Origin: Lewinella sp. 4G2
GTDB taxonomy: Bacteria; Bacteroidota; Bacteroidia; Chitinophagales; Saprospiraceae
NCBI RefSeq assembly: GCF_001625015.1
Contig: NZ_LVWJ02000014.1
Span: forward strand, 2,480,001 to 2,544,000
Reading direction: 5' to 3'
Length of the DNA: 64,000 nt
This document shows, piece by piece, positions 1 to 10,100 of the stretch (position 1 is its first letter; every line of letters begins with the position of its first letter). The notes below the pieces were generated by a model. That model had not been told where the DNA came from. It searched no databases and saw only the letters and a list, made by a program, of their open reading frames with translations. A program made the position numbers and the translations under genes.

Positions 1-261
1 GGGCAGTTGGGAGATCGTGTGCCCGCTGGCCTGGCCGCCATTGCGTTGCACGTTTTCACGGATGGTATCCTTCAACGCCTTGGTATCCACGCCCATGTTC
101 CGCAACACGCGGTTGGCGAGGGTAGATGGCATACTCAGGACGCCTAACAGAAGGTGCTCCGGGCCAACGTAGGCGTGGCCCATCTTCTCCGCTTCCATTT
201 TGCCCCTGGCCATGGCCTTTTTTATTTCCGGGTTGAATTCCCGCTGGCTTGGATTAGGCAT
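1..261 (-). CDS. clpC: ATP-dependent Clp protease ATP-binding subunit ClpC, N-terminal part (cut by window edge)
   Basis: The 87 visible codons run from an ATG at 261-259 to the window edge without a stop. They match the start of the Clp N-terminal domain: an amphipathic first helix (residues about 10-28), then GHAYVGPEHLLLGVL at about 30-44, the usual GHxYxGTEHLLLGLL signature, followed by the second helical repeat with LRNMGVDTKALK. Proteins of this class are AAA+ unfoldases that feed substrates to ClpP in the cytoplasm; the N domain binds substrates and adaptors. ClpC is preferred over ClpA/ClpB because of the family's prevalence in Bacteroidota, but the AAA modules are outside the window, so the subtype is an inference. 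Confidence 0.82.
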   Translation of the reverse strand, partial: MPNPSQREFNPEIKKAMARGKMEAEKMGHAYVGPEHLLLGVLSMPSTLANRVLRNMGVDTKALKDTIRENVQRNGGQASGHTISQLP

Positions 262-814
262 ATTGTATAAATTTTGTTGTTCAGTTTTAATGCGCTCAGA
301 TTAACTGCGATGGGTTCCAGGTACGCCTTCGTTGGCGCTGCCGCGGGTGCCAGGCAATGGGCAAGTAAGCGATGCGTAACTACTGCCCTAAAGTATATCC
401 TTTTTAGGAATAACCGTGCCAAAGGAAACGACTGCCAAATAAACCTGACAGAACGCGGCGCATTTGTGGATCGATTATCGAAGGCTGACGCACGTTTAAA
501 TAACACGCGCTTCCCACAATTAGTTGGCCTAACGGCCGCTCCGCTTGCTCTTGTGTCGTCTCTCGCCGTCTCGGACAAAATTTAGTAAGACGTTAACGGG
601 GCGGCCTTTCTCGTGGCGAGGGCTAACTACAATAATGCAGCGTGCAGCTTGGCGAACTCCGCTTCCGAAGAGAAAATGAGCGCAAACCGTAGTGGAATTA
701 TGGCGTTAGGGTAGTGGTGGCGAACTTTGTCACCCTTACAGTGGTACGGTTATTGCAAACTGGACCACCGCGATCGCTTATTGTCAGCATCGTATTAACC
801 AAAGTAACCCCCCC
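262..814. other. Intergenic region between divergent clpC and STAS gene
   Basis: 553 bp without a convincing gene. Short open frames exist on both strands but lack protein-like composition and known domains. The only structure I recognise is one copy of the dispersed 18-bp repeat at 334-351. Promoters for clpC (leftward) and the STAS gene (rightward) must lie here but I cannot place them. Confidence 0.6.
334..351 (-). repeat. Dispersed 18-bp repeat, copy 1 (intergenic)
   Basis: Plus strand reads GGCGCTGCCGCGGGTGCC, an exact match to the consensus. It lies 72 bp upstream of clpC and, read in the direction of clpC, has the GGCACCCGCGGCAGCGCC orientation shared by all clear intergenic copies. 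Confidence 0.85.
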
Positions 815-1201
815 ATGAAATTCAGTATCGACAAGCAGGAACGCTACACGCTCATCAAGCCGGAAGAAGAAAACCTGAACTCCGCCGTAGCCCCCCAGCT
901 TAAGTCCGAATTTGTGATCCTGGCCAACGAGGGCATCAACAACTTGATCCTCGATCTCAGCGCCTGTAAGTACGTCGATAGTTCCGGGCTCAGTGCCATC
1001 CTCACCGCCCGCCGCCTGTGGGCCAACCTCGGCACCTTCATCGTAACGGGCGTCGACCACCCCGCCGTCAAACGACTCGTGGAGATCTCTAAAGTGGATT
1101 CCGTACTGACCATCCTGCCCACCGTCTCCGAGTCTTCGGACTACATCATGATGGAAGAGCTACAGCGCGATCTGGCCGGTGACGGCACCGACGAGGAGTA
1201 G
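815..1201 (+). CDS. STAS-domain protein (anti-anti-sigma-factor-like)
   Basis: A 128-residue single-domain protein of the SpoIIAA/RsbV type. The diagnostic loop VDSSGLSAIL lies at about 54-63; Ser56/Ser57 is the position phosphorylated by partner kinases in characterised anti-anti-sigma factors. The acidic C-terminal tail (about 110-128) is an extension beyond the minimal STAS fold. No RsbW-like kinase is nearby, so the partner is unknown. It sits 139 bp upstream of RNase Z on the same strand, an arrangement I recall from other Bacteroidota. Family assignment is firm; regulatory role is inferred. Confidence 0.85.
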   Translation: MKFSIDKQERYTLIKPEEENLNSAVAPQLKSEFVILANEGINNLILDLSACKYVDSSGLSAILTARRLWANLGTFIVTGVDHPAVKRLVEISKVDSVLTILPTVSESSDYIMMEELQRDLAGDGTDEE

Positions 1202-1340
1202 TGGTGACATTAGATGGGTGACCACACTGATTTAAGGGAAATAGTGATACGGCTTCTTTCCAGCAAAAGTCTAATCTCGCTGACATTCCCTCCGGCGGTG
1301 TTCACCTGTTTAATTCTTTGTCACCACAAGTCTGCTATCC

Positions 1341-2273
1341 ATGAAATTTGAAGCTACCATTCTCGGTACATCCGGAGCGGTACCGGCGCACGGCAGGTTC
1401 TGTTCCGGCGTCTTCTTCAGCGTTGATGGGACGGACGTACTCATCGATTGCGGCGAAGGCACCCAGATGCAACTGCAGAAAGCGGGGTTCGGGATGGGGA
1501 AGTGTACCACGATCCTCATTTCTCATCTCCACGGCGACCACTACTTTGGTCTTCCCGGTCTCCTCAGCAGCCTGGCGCTTAACGGCAGAACGCAGCGGTT
1601 GGTGATCGTCTCACCATTGCACCTGCGGCCGCGCATCAATGCTCTCTTTGAACTGGATCGGTACCCGATGCCCTACGAGGTAATCTTCCAAACCCTGGAA
1701 GCGACAGAGCTAACGCCACTGTTTACGGTAGGTGATCTGGAAATATCAGCCTTCCCCCTGCAGCACCGGACGCCCACGAACGGTTACCTGATCCGCGAAA
1801 AAAACCGGCCCGCCAACATCCGGAAGGAGAAGATTACTGAGTTTAACATTCCCTGGCCCGCCATCGGCGGGATCAAGGCGGGCGATGATTTCGTAAGCGC
1901 TGTTGGACAAACGATTCCAAACGCGGAGCTGACGGTGGCGGCACCACCTCCACGCAGTTTTGCCTACTGCTCCGATACCGTTTACTTCCCCGAATTGGCT
2001 GAGTACGTATCCGGAGTCGACCTGCTCTACCACGAAGCGACTTTCCTGGCGGATATGGAAGCGGATGCCCTGAAGAAAGGCCATTCCACGGCCAGCCAAG
2101 CGGCGATGACCGCGCGTGATGCCGACGCCGGTCAGTTGATCATGGGCCACTTTAGCAGCCGCTACCCGGGGGTGCGAGAACACGAAGAGGAAGCGCGGTT
2201 GATCTTCCCCAACAGCTACGCCGCCCGGGATCTGGCGAGCTACGCCGTTCCCTTTCAGGGCCGAGCCCAATGA
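1341..2273 (+). CDS. rnz: Ribonuclease Z
   Basis: A 310-residue metallo-beta-lactamase-fold nuclease that removes the 3' trailer from tRNA precursors. The N-terminus MKFEATILGTSGAVPA is typical, and the zinc motif HLHGDH is at 62-67 within ISHLHGDHYFGLPGLLSSL. Later ligands are visible as the Asp in YCSDT, the His in LLYHEATF and the His in MGHFSSRY. Length is normal for the bacterial short form. The gene ends a few bases before a bidirectional terminator shared with the convergent downstream gene. Confidence is high. Confidence 0.95.
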   Translation: MKFEATILGTSGAVPAHGRFCSGVFFSVDGTDVLIDCGEGTQMQLQKAGFGMGKCTTILISHLHGDHYFGLPGLLSSLALNGRTQRLVIVSPLHLRPRINALFELDRYPMPYEVIFQTLEATELTPLFTVGDLEISAFPLQHRTPTNGYLIREKNRPANIRKEKITEFNIPWPAIGGIKAGDDFVSAVGQTIPNAELTVAAPPPRSFAYCSDTVYFPELAEYVSGVDLLYHEATFLADMEADALKKGHSTASQAAMTARDADAGQLIMGHFSSRYPGVREHEEEARLIFPNSYAARDLASYAVPFQGRAQ

Positions 2274-2276
2274 AAA

Positions 2277-2311
2277 AGCCCGCTGCATCAGATGGATGCA
2301 GCGGGCTTCTT
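2277..2311. terminator. Bidirectional rho-independent terminator
   Basis: Perfect 13-bp stem AGCCCGCTGCATC (2277-2289) pairing with 2295-2307 across a 5-nt loop, with an A-run on the left and a T-rich run on the right. It separates the convergent rnz and beta-helix genes. Confidence 0.85.
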
Positions 2312-2328
2312 TCTAGTGGCTCTCGAAA

Positions 2329-5160
2329 TCAGCGATTGACCTGTAGCATTTGGCGAAAAAGACCGTCAGCGGTCGTCGCCGTAGCCACGTAATTGCCGGA
2401 AGGCAAGTGGCTGAGATTAATGGAACTCCCACTGTAGAATCCAGACTTATTTAAAACGGGCCGCCCCTGCATGTCGGCTACTTGGACGGACATCTGCCCT
2501 TCTACCGGAACGTCCAACCGAAAATTACCGGAACTGGGGTTGGGGTAAGCCAGGAATGGTTGGGCTACCGACGGATTGAAAATGGCCGTCAGGCGGTCAT
2601 CCAAAAAGGTGGTGCCAAAGAGGTTTGGCTTTTCGGCAGCGTCTACGTCGGTGGAGAACCAGGTGACGCGGTGGTCCGCATTACCACTACCGTCATCGTC
2701 GTTGATGACCACGTCCAGACCGAGAAACATACCTGCGTTAGGCGTCGTCCCGAGGGCGAACCAGGGGAGGCTAATCTCTGCGTCGTAGCCCTTGTCCGTA
2801 TCCATGAAGCGGACGCTCGTGCCCTGGCTGATGTTACCGTTAAAGTCAGAGACGATCGTGCCGCCGTTGTACTGCGCCGTTAGCCGGTGATCGTTACCGT
2901 CGACGGATTCGGAGCGGTTGTAGCCCAGGTCGAGCAAAATTTCTACGCCATCGTCCTGAAAAAAGTCGCGGGAATCATTCACGAGATCGTCATCGGTGAC
3001 GGAGACAAAGAAGTACAGACCACGGTCGTCCCACAGCATGCTGAATTCTCCGGCGAGGTCGTCTTCGCCGTTGCGTTCACGGCCACTGCAATTGGTTAGC
3101 GAGAGGGTGGGGCTGTTGTCCCAAAGATCCTCCCGCACGCCATCGATGGTGATGCGGCTATCGGCGGCGATGGTTTTTACGGCGGGGATGGGGGCCATGC
3201 GGCTGAGTAGGATGGAACCAAAAAGACTCGGGTCGGTATCCGCCGCGTTACCACGCGCCTGCCAGCTGAGGCGGCCTTCCAGGTTGTCGCGGCCGTTGTC
3301 ATCGTCGTTGACGTGAACGTCGAAACCAAAGAGCGTACCCTCCGTAGGGTCAATGCCGAGCGTAGCCCAGGGGATCTTCACTTCCTTCACGTAGCCAGTA
3401 AAGAGGCTGCGTTGGCGGGTTTCCACGCCGTCGGTGGCGCCGAAGGAAAGTTCGACGGCTTCGTTGTCTCCCCAGCCAATAACGTAGTGGAAGTCATTCA
3501 GACCATCGTAGCTCATACCGCGGCTATTGTCGGCGTCGATAAAGATCTCCACGCCATCGTCGAGGCGGGGGTCATTGGAATCATTCTTCAGGTCGTTGTC
3601 CGTTACGTCGATGATGAGGTAGAGGGCTTCGTCGTCCCAGACGCTGGTCCAGGATGCGGTCAGGTCGTTACCGCGTGGGCTGCCAATCAGGTTGCGGTCG
3701 ATGGACCACTCGCGGCCGAGGTAGGCCTGCTCTTTGATGCCGTCCACGTTAATAGGTAGCACGCTGGGTTGGACGGTATTCTTTAGTACCTGGTTGACGG
3801 GGAGTGGGCCGACGCCTTCCATGGGGCCTTCGAAGGCGCCGAGATCAATGCCGCTGCCCTGGGGGCGGGGTGCGCCGGTGAGGTCCGTAGCCGGAGCCTG
3901 AGCAGGGTCGCCTACATCCAGCCCGGGGCTGCCGGGGCGGAGGGCGAAGAATTGGCGGAAATCGTCCACACTGGAGAACTCAAAATCATCGGGCACCACC
4001 TGGCGGAATTGCACGTAACTCTGCTCGTCGTAGGTAACGACATCGTTGCCACTCTCGGAAGTGGGGCCGTTGAAGCGGGCGTTGCCCACCACGAGGTTGT
4101 TCTCGAAGATCAGGTTAGAGCCGCGCTTGTTGTCGTAGTTAAAGGCGTGGCCCCGCTGGCCGAAGGTCTGGACGGCAATGTTATTGTAGAACTCCACCTG
4201 GCCGGTGACGAACTCGGCGGCGAGGTCGCCCAGGCCGGTCGTTACCTCTTCAATCACGTAGTTATTAAAGGCGGTAGTGTTGTTCCGGAAGATGGCGTTG
4301 GCGACCTCGAAGGCCTTGGCGCCGGAGCCACCGTTATTGAAGCAAAGGTTGTTCTCCACCAGAGTCTGGGCGACGAAGGCGGGGATGTTATCGTCGTTAT
4401 TCTGCGTCCAGTTGAAATCGTCGAGGATGATGCCATTACCGTCCGTCGGGTGGTCGAAGCCACCGGGTTCGAAGGGTAGGCGGCACTCATTTTCGAAGCA
4501 GACATTCTCGGCGATGTAGATGTGGATGCCGGGCTTGTCATCCTTCTGGATGGGTTGGTAGATGGAGATGCCGGAGCAGTTGTAGGGGTTCGTCTTGGCG
4601 TTGTCGCGCGCGACGTTGCGCAGGAAGGTCATGTAGTCCGACTCCCGGCCGCCGAATCCGCCACAGCCGCAATCGTGGGAGTAGCAATTTTGCACCACGA
4701 CGTGGTTGGATTGAAAAATGCTGATCCCGCTGTTCCAATCTTCGTAGGGGCGGTCTTCTAGGTTGAATACCTCGATTCCGTCCACCACCGCGTGCTCGGT
4801 TTCGATGATGTGGAAGATGGTATTGTACTGGGCCGTGCTCTCAATTTTAGCGCCCCATTGGTTAATGGATTTTACCACGGTTGGCTTTTCCGCCGTCGCG
4901 ATTTTGCCGCGCAATTCCACGCCATTCTCCTGGTAGAGACCGTCGTCGATGTAGAGTGTATCGCCGGCGGGCAGTTCGGCCAACGCGTATTTCAAAGTTT
5001 GCCAGGCGGAGCTCAGGCTTGAGCCATCGTTGTCATTATTCCCGTTCGGGCTGACGTAATGGGCAGTTTGCGCTGCCGCGGGTGCCGTGAAAAGGGCTAG
5101 AAAAAATAGGGGCAGTAAGCGGGGGAGGGTAGTAGACAGGTTGAAGGACATTCTTTGCAT
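2329..5160 (-). CDS. Secreted right-handed beta-helix protein with two CBM9-like domains and a T9SS sorting domain
   Basis: A 943-residue exported protein. The signal peptide covers about 1-31 and ends in FTAPAAAQ, where the Ala-Pro-Ala-Ala-Ala stretch is encoded by a copy of the dispersed 18-bp repeat. Residues about 34-430 start with HYVSPNGNNDNDG and contain many Asn-rich rungs typical of parallel beta-helix (pectin lyase-like) proteins. Two homologous modules follow (about 460-660 and 665-860), each with an IDGxxE/IDGVRE opening and DDGVEI acidic loops, as in CBM9-like carbohydrate-binding domains. The last 80 residues (AYPNPSSGNF ... LPSGNYVATA) are a T9SS type A sorting domain. It probably acts on or binds polysaccharide at the cell surface or outside; the substrate is unknown. 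ATG at 5160 is used; Met4 is an alternative. Confidence 0.85.
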   Translation of the reverse strand: MQRMSFNLSTTLPRLLPLFFLALFTAPAAAQTAHYVSPNGNNDNDGSSLSSAWQTLKYALAELPAGDTLYIDDGLYQENGVELRGKIATAEKPTVVKSINQWGAKIESTAQYNTIFHIIETEHAVVDGIEVFNLEDRPYEDWNSGISIFQSNHVVVQNCYSHDCGCGGFGGRESDYMTFLRNVARDNAKTNPYNCSGISIYQPIQKDDKPGIHIYIAENVCFENECRLPFEPGGFDHPTDGNGIILDDFNWTQNNDDNIPAFVAQTLVENNLCFNNGGSGAKAFEVANAIFRNNTTAFNNYVIEEVTTGLGDLAAEFVTGQVEFYNNIAVQTFGQRGHAFNYDNKRGSNLIFENNLVVGNARFNGPTSESGNDVVTYDEQSYVQFRQVVPDDFEFSSVDDFRQFFALRPGSPGLDVGDPAQAPATDLTGAPRPQGSGIDLGAFEGPMEGVGPLPVNQVLKNTVQPSVLPINVDGIKEQAYLGREWSIDRNLIGSPRGNDLTASWTSVWDDEALYLIIDVTDNDLKNDSNDPRLDDGVEIFIDADNSRGMSYDGLNDFHYVIGWGDNEAVELSFGATDGVETRQRSLFTGYVKEVKIPWATLGIDPTEGTLFGFDVHVNDDDNGRDNLEGRLSWQARGNAADTDPSLFGSILLSRMAPIPAVKTIAADSRITIDGVREDLWDNSPTLSLTNCSGRERNGEDDLAGEFSMLWDDRGLYFFVSVTDDDLVNDSRDFFQDDGVEILLDLGYNRSESVDGNDHRLTAQYNGGTIVSDFNGNISQGTSVRFMDTDKGYDAEISLPWFALGTTPNAGMFLGLDVVINDDDGSGNADHRVTWFSTDVDAAEKPNLFGTTFLDDRLTAIFNPSVAQPFLAYPNPSSGNFRLDVPVEGQMSVQVADMQGRPVLNKSGFYSGSSINLSHLPSGNYVATATTADGLFRQMLQVNR
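5069..5086 (-). repeat. Dispersed 18-bp repeat, copy 2 (in beta-helix gene)
   Basis: Plus strand TGCGCTGCCGCGGGTGCC, 17/18 to consensus. Read by the host gene as Ala-Pro-Ala-Ala-Ala at the end of the signal peptide. Confidence 0.8.
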
Positions 5161-5287
5161 GATGAAGCGGTAGGTAAGGGGGCTTTAAACGGTAGTAAGT
5201 TACGGCGGCCGTAAGCCCCAGACTTTGATTTTGGGGCTATTTGTCAGGCAAAGGCCAGTGTCGGGATTTCTAAATACCTTGCCGGAG

Positions 5288-6553
5288 ATGCGCAGTATCG
5301 TGGTCAAGGTGGAAAGAGCAGGCGTACGTTTTAGCCGCGAGATCGTGCTACCGTGGGCGGCTACGAACCTCCCCGCGGATGCCTTCCTCGTAGCTGGCCA
5401 CGAAGAATTTTACTGGGAGTTGGAAATGCAATCGTTTGAAGCAAATACGCTATTTGTAAGCGTTCGGAGCCTCTCCGCAAACCCATTTGCTTACGATCCA
5501 GACCGGAAACCGCGGGGAGTGGTGACCGGACTCCACTTTAGCCCACTCCCTCGGGCTGACTTTTTGGCGCAATTATCCTTCTACCGATTAGCTGATTTGG
5601 AAGCTTATCTACAAGCAGCTGGCGAGCGAAGTACCGAACTACAAATGATAGTCCCCGATTTCAGTGAGTTTACCGAAGCTGATGCTTCCATTCCACTCAG
5701 CGGTTTCTTCGAAGACCGGCCCGTAAAGTTCCGGGTGAAGTTTATGGACCTCACCATCAAAACAGGGTACGCCCAAGGGGAAGCAAAATTTCCGGAAAGC
5801 GTCGATCCAATTCCCTTCACCATTGCCAACGATCACCTGGTGGCAGAATTTGACACCATCAAAGCCTTCTTCGTATCCCGCCTGCAACGCCAGACCATCC
5901 AAGTAAATGCCGTGCTTACCAATCGGCCGGCGGGGGTATGGCAGCTAGAAGGAGCCAGTTCTCCGCAGATCGACCGGATCGACGGCAGCATGATTGAAGT
6001 CTTCCGCACTCGCACTCTCCGCCAGATCATGGGTGGGGGGCTACCCAAAATTGTTGACAAGCAACTCTTTACGCCGGACGATATCTTCGGCTCGTTGGAA
6101 GACGAGGAGCTGGGGCGGGCCACCTTGCCCGATGATGCCCTGGACTTGCTCAACGCCATCCTGGCCAGCCAGGCCGTCCGCAACGCGAAGCAGCTTCACT
6201 TCCTGGCGGGAGAGCTCGGTGGGGTGGCCGAGAAACTGCGGTACGTCCTCACCCCTAAATTCGGATTCGTTTTCCGTGTGGAGGGGCGGGAGGCTAACCA
6301 CTTCATCCTGGAGCTCCTAAACGACCACGCAACCTATATATGGTCGATCCCCAATACTTGGGGGACGCTGGCGGAAGAATACGCTGCCATTGAGCGGGAG
6401 TTAGCCAAAGTTGGTGCTATGGGCCGCAATCAGTACCGCCGCCTGTTGAGCTTTGAGCATTTGTTCTGGATCGTCGTCCACGAAAGCAGCGAGGGTGGGG
6501 TAGTGGATGGTTTCCCGCGTTGGCGAAACCGGTTGCTGGAGGGCTTGGGGTAG
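5288..6553 (+). CDS. Protein of unknown function (421 residues)
   Basis: I do not recognise this protein. Starting at the ATG at 5288 it has no signal peptide or membrane segment, so it is probably cytoplasmic. The first half (about 1-220) is beta-rich, with a repeated pattern of short alternating hydrophobic strands. The second half (about 250-421) looks helical, and includes DDALDLLNAILASQAVR and a Trp-containing stretch YIWSIPNTWGT. An upstream start at 5225 is in frame, but it adds a poorly composed N-terminus. The gene stands alone between divergent and unrelated neighbours. Coding is supported by length and composition only. Confidence 0.7.
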   Translation: MRSIVVKVERAGVRFSREIVLPWAATNLPADAFLVAGHEEFYWELEMQSFEANTLFVSVRSLSANPFAYDPDRKPRGVVTGLHFSPLPRADFLAQLSFYRLADLEAYLQAAGERSTELQMIVPDFSEFTEADASIPLSGFFEDRPVKFRVKFMDLTIKTGYAQGEAKFPESVDPIPFTIANDHLVAEFDTIKAFFVSRLQRQTIQVNAVLTNRPAGVWQLEGASSPQIDRIDGSMIEVFRTRTLRQIMGGGLPKIVDKQLFTPDDIFGSLEDEELGRATLPDDALDLLNAILASQAVRNAKQLHFLAGELGGVAEKLRYVLTPKFGFVFRVEGREANHFILELLNDHATYIWSIPNTWGTLAEEYAAIERELAKVGAMGRNQYRRLLSFEHLFWIVVHESSEGGVVDGFPRWRNRLLEGLG

Positions 6554-7101
6554 TTCGGGTCATTCTGAATGCTAGGCTTGGTCTCCCGTCCGATGGGTGT
6601 TGGTAGCGTTCCGCTTGGTCCTGTTTATTTCCTTTTTTTTGGCACCTGCGGCAGCGCCAGCTGATGATTTACGTTATGGCTATATGCTGTGTACTTCCTT
6701 CGAAAAGCGGGGCCAGAAAATATTCTGTTGTGTTTGCCAAATTCTGAAGAAGGACTATTGGGAAATCGCCAATGTGTCGTTCAGGGGGCAAGCACAGTGT
6801 TAAGGGAAGTATAAATCTTGTTGTAGATTTACAACAGCTTACTCCCGCAGTGCCTAGTCATCAAATTACTGCGCTCAGCGGTCAGATTTTATACACTAAA
6901 CACAATTTCACTAGCCATACTATTCCTTCGCCATCCAGAGTCAATCGAGACCAAGTGGGTACTTAGAAGGTCTTTCCAAGCACATAACTAGTCATTTAGC
7001 TAAGCCCACGCCACACGGTGGCAGATCGCGCATTGAGCGCCTCGATCAGGGGCCATACAGAACACTTACTCACTATACTTAATCAAATTAAACCATTTAA
7101 C
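6554..7101. other. Intergenic region upstream of the SusC gene
   Basis: 548 bp with one perfect copy of the dispersed repeat (6641-6658) and no convincing gene. A 68-codon GTG-initiated frame at 6597-6803 has a hydrophobic start followed by repeat-encoded APAAAP, but its remainder has no recognisable features. A long, AT-richer leader precedes the SusC start codon. Confidence 0.6.
6641..6658 (+). repeat. Dispersed 18-bp repeat, copy 3 (intergenic)
   Basis: GGCACCTGCGGCAGCGCC, exact consensus, preceded by a run of eight T. It lies 443 bp upstream of the SusC start and points in the direction of that gene. Confidence 0.85.
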
Positions 7102-10100
7102 ATGAGACGATTTCTACTAGCCTTAGGGCTATTGTTCTCCGTCGTGGGCATTGCCACGGCACAAAAAACGGTTACCGGTACGGTGATCGACGAGGAGGGC
7201 GAGAGCCTGATCGGCGTCAGTATCCTGGTGAAGGGAACGACCACCGGCACGGTGACGGACCTAGACGGTGCTTACGCTGTTAGCGTACCTACTGGTGCGG
7301 AACAACTTATTTTTAGCTACACGGGCTACGGCACGCAGGAAGTGGCGATTGACAACCGCTCCGTAGTCAACGTAACCATGGCTTCCTCCGCTGAATTGCT
7401 CGACGAAGTCATCGTAACTGCTTACGGCGTAACCTCCAAAGAAGCCTTCGGTGGCTCCGCCGACGTGATTGGTGCTGAGGACCTCGAAGTTCGTAACGTT
7501 ACTTCCGTCGTTTCCGCCCTGGAGGGTAAAGCAACGGGTGTACAGTTTACGTCTGGTACCGGCGGCCCCGGTTCCTCCCCCAACGTCTTTATTCGCGGTA
7601 TCGGTACCCTGAACGGTAGCGCCCGCCCACTATACGTGGTGGATGGCGTCCAGTACGAAGGTGACCTGAGTACGATTAACCAGGAGGACATTGCTTCCCT
7701 GACAGTGCTTAAGGACGCTTCTTCTACTTCGCTTTATGGCTCCCGTGGTGCAAATGGTGTGATCCTGATCACGACCAAGCGTGGCTCCCGGAAGGGCACC
7801 CGCGTTTCCGCTTCCGTATCCCACGGTTTGATCTCCAACGCGATTCCTTTCTACGACGAAGTAACGCCCGGTGAGTACTACGAAACGATGTGGGAAGCCC
7901 TGCGTAACTCCAGCGCCGGTGGTGGTGACCCCCAGTTTGCCAGCGACAACATCTTCAACTCTCTGGGTTACAACCCCTTCAACGTACCTAACGACCAGAT
8001 CGTAGGTACAGACGGTCAGTTGAACCCCAACGCGGAGGTGATTTACCAAAGCCTGGACTGGTACGATCAGCTCCAGCAGGACAACCCTACGCGGACGAAC
8101 TACGCCCTGAACGTATCCAGCGGTGGTGAAGACCACAGCATCTTTTTCTCTACCTCCTACCTGGAGGAAGACAGTTACGTACGTACTTCCGAGTACGACC
8201 GCTTCACCAGCCGCGTGAATGCGGACTTTGACGCTACTGATTGGCTGACGATTGGTGGTAGTGCCAACGTCGTTCTTACCAATGCTGCTGGCCCCAGTTC
8301 TGCCGGTACCGGAAGCATCGTGAACCCCTTCGGTTTTGCGAAGAACATTGGTTCTATCTACCCAGTATTCGTGAATGACCGCGATGGTAATCTTGTCCGC
8401 GATGCTGGCGGAGACCCCATTTTTGACTCCGGCGAAGGCTTCTCTGAGTTCGGTGTCGGTTCCCGCCCGATCAACCAGGGCCGCCACGCGCTCCAGGAAT
8501 TGCTGCTGAACGACGAGCGTGACCGGGACAACACTTACGGCTTCCGTTTCTACTCTGACTTGCACCTGCTTAAAGGTCTCAAACTGAGCCTGATCTACGG
8601 ACGGGACATCAACGAGGGCCTCGAGAAAGAATACGAGAACGCCATCATTGGTGACGCTCAGCCTACCGGTCGCTACAGCGAGACGCGTTTCCGCCGCCAG
8701 ACGATCAACTTCAACCAGATCCTGAACTACACGACTAGTTTCAGCGACGTGCACAACTTTGAAGTACTTCTGGGCCACGAATCATTCGACCGTACCTTCT
8801 CTTTTAACGACGTGCTGGCCATTGACCAGGTTGTGGAAGGTATCTTCGAATTTGACAACTTCGCTACGCCAGTATCTACTGGTGGTGCCACATCTCAGCG
8901 TACGCTGGAAGGTTACTTTGCCAAGTTGAACTACAACTACGCTAACAAGTACTACGCCAGCTTCTCGGCGCGCCGTGATGGTTCTTCCGTCCTGCTCGAC
9001 AACCGTTGGGGCAACTTCTTTGCCGGTAGCCTTTCGTGGCGTTTGGATCAGGAGCAGTTCATTCAGGATATCTCCTGGATCAACCGCCTGAAGCTCCGTG
9101 GCTCTTACGGCCAGGTGGGTAACGATAACCTGAATGACTTCTTCCTTTCACGCGCTCTTTACGCGCTGTCGTCCAATGCCGGTAACCCCGGCCTGTTGTT
9201 CTCAGAGATCGGTAACGCCGGTCTGGTATGGGAATCAACGAATAGCTTCGACGTAGCCCTCGAGTTTACCATCCTGGATAACCTCCTGGACGGCTCGGTA
9301 GAATACTACAACCGGGAGACGTCCAACCTGCTCTACGATCTGCCGATTGCCCTTAGTAACGGTGCCAATGCTTTCCCCGGAAACGTAGGTGGTATTTTGA
9401 ACTCCGGAGTTGAGGTCGGCCTACAAGCCAACCTGCTGCGCAAGGGCGACCTGCGCTGGTCCGTCAATACGACCCTGACTACGCTGCATAATGAGATCAC
9501 GGACCTCCCCGAACCATTCGTAAATGGCTCCAAGCGTTGGGAAGAAGGCCGTTCACGTTACGATTACTACATCCTCCACACGGCGGGTGTTGACCCCGAG
9601 AACGGTGACCAGTTATTCCTCGTATTTGAATTGGACGAAGACGGCAACAGCGTTCCCGTACTCGAAGAAGACGGTACGCAGGCAGTAACTAACGACTGGC
9701 AGGCCACCGAGCGCGCGTACACCAACACGAGCTCACTTCCCGACCTGCTCGGTAGCGTTTCTACGAACCTGAACTACAAAGGCTTCGGTCTGAACATCCT
9801 GATGAACTACGGTATCGGTGGTGAGATCCTCGACTTTGGTTACTCGGCTATGATGCACTCCGGTAACTACGGAAGTAGCCTCCACCCCGATATCCTCAAT
9901 GCCTGGCGTGCACCCGGTGACGTGACTGACGTCCCCCGCCTCGAGAATGGTAACAGCCCGAACCTCGTCCGAGCTTCTTCTACCCGCTTCCTGACGAGCG
10001 CCAGTTTCTGGGCCATCCGTAACGTTAACCTCAGCTATACCTTCGACCGCAGCGTAACAGACCGAATCGGTTTGGATGACCTTCGCGTTTCCCTGACCGG

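Noticed and set aside
274..585. A 103-codon plus-strand frame and overlapping minus-strand frame upstream of the STAS gene
   Set aside because: Composition is not protein-like, no domain is visible, and the frames span the dispersed repeat; treated as intergenic.
1618..1635. Repeat-like TGCACCTGCGGCCGCGCA in rnz
   Set aside because: 15/18 identity in GC-rich coding sequence; the differences hit the core, so chance is as likely as decay.
6597..6803. A 68-codon frame with a hydrophobic start followed by APAAAP
   Set aside because: The APAAAP comes from the dispersed DNA repeat, the start is GTG without support, and the remainder shows no domain or coding character. A small secreted peptide cannot be excluded.
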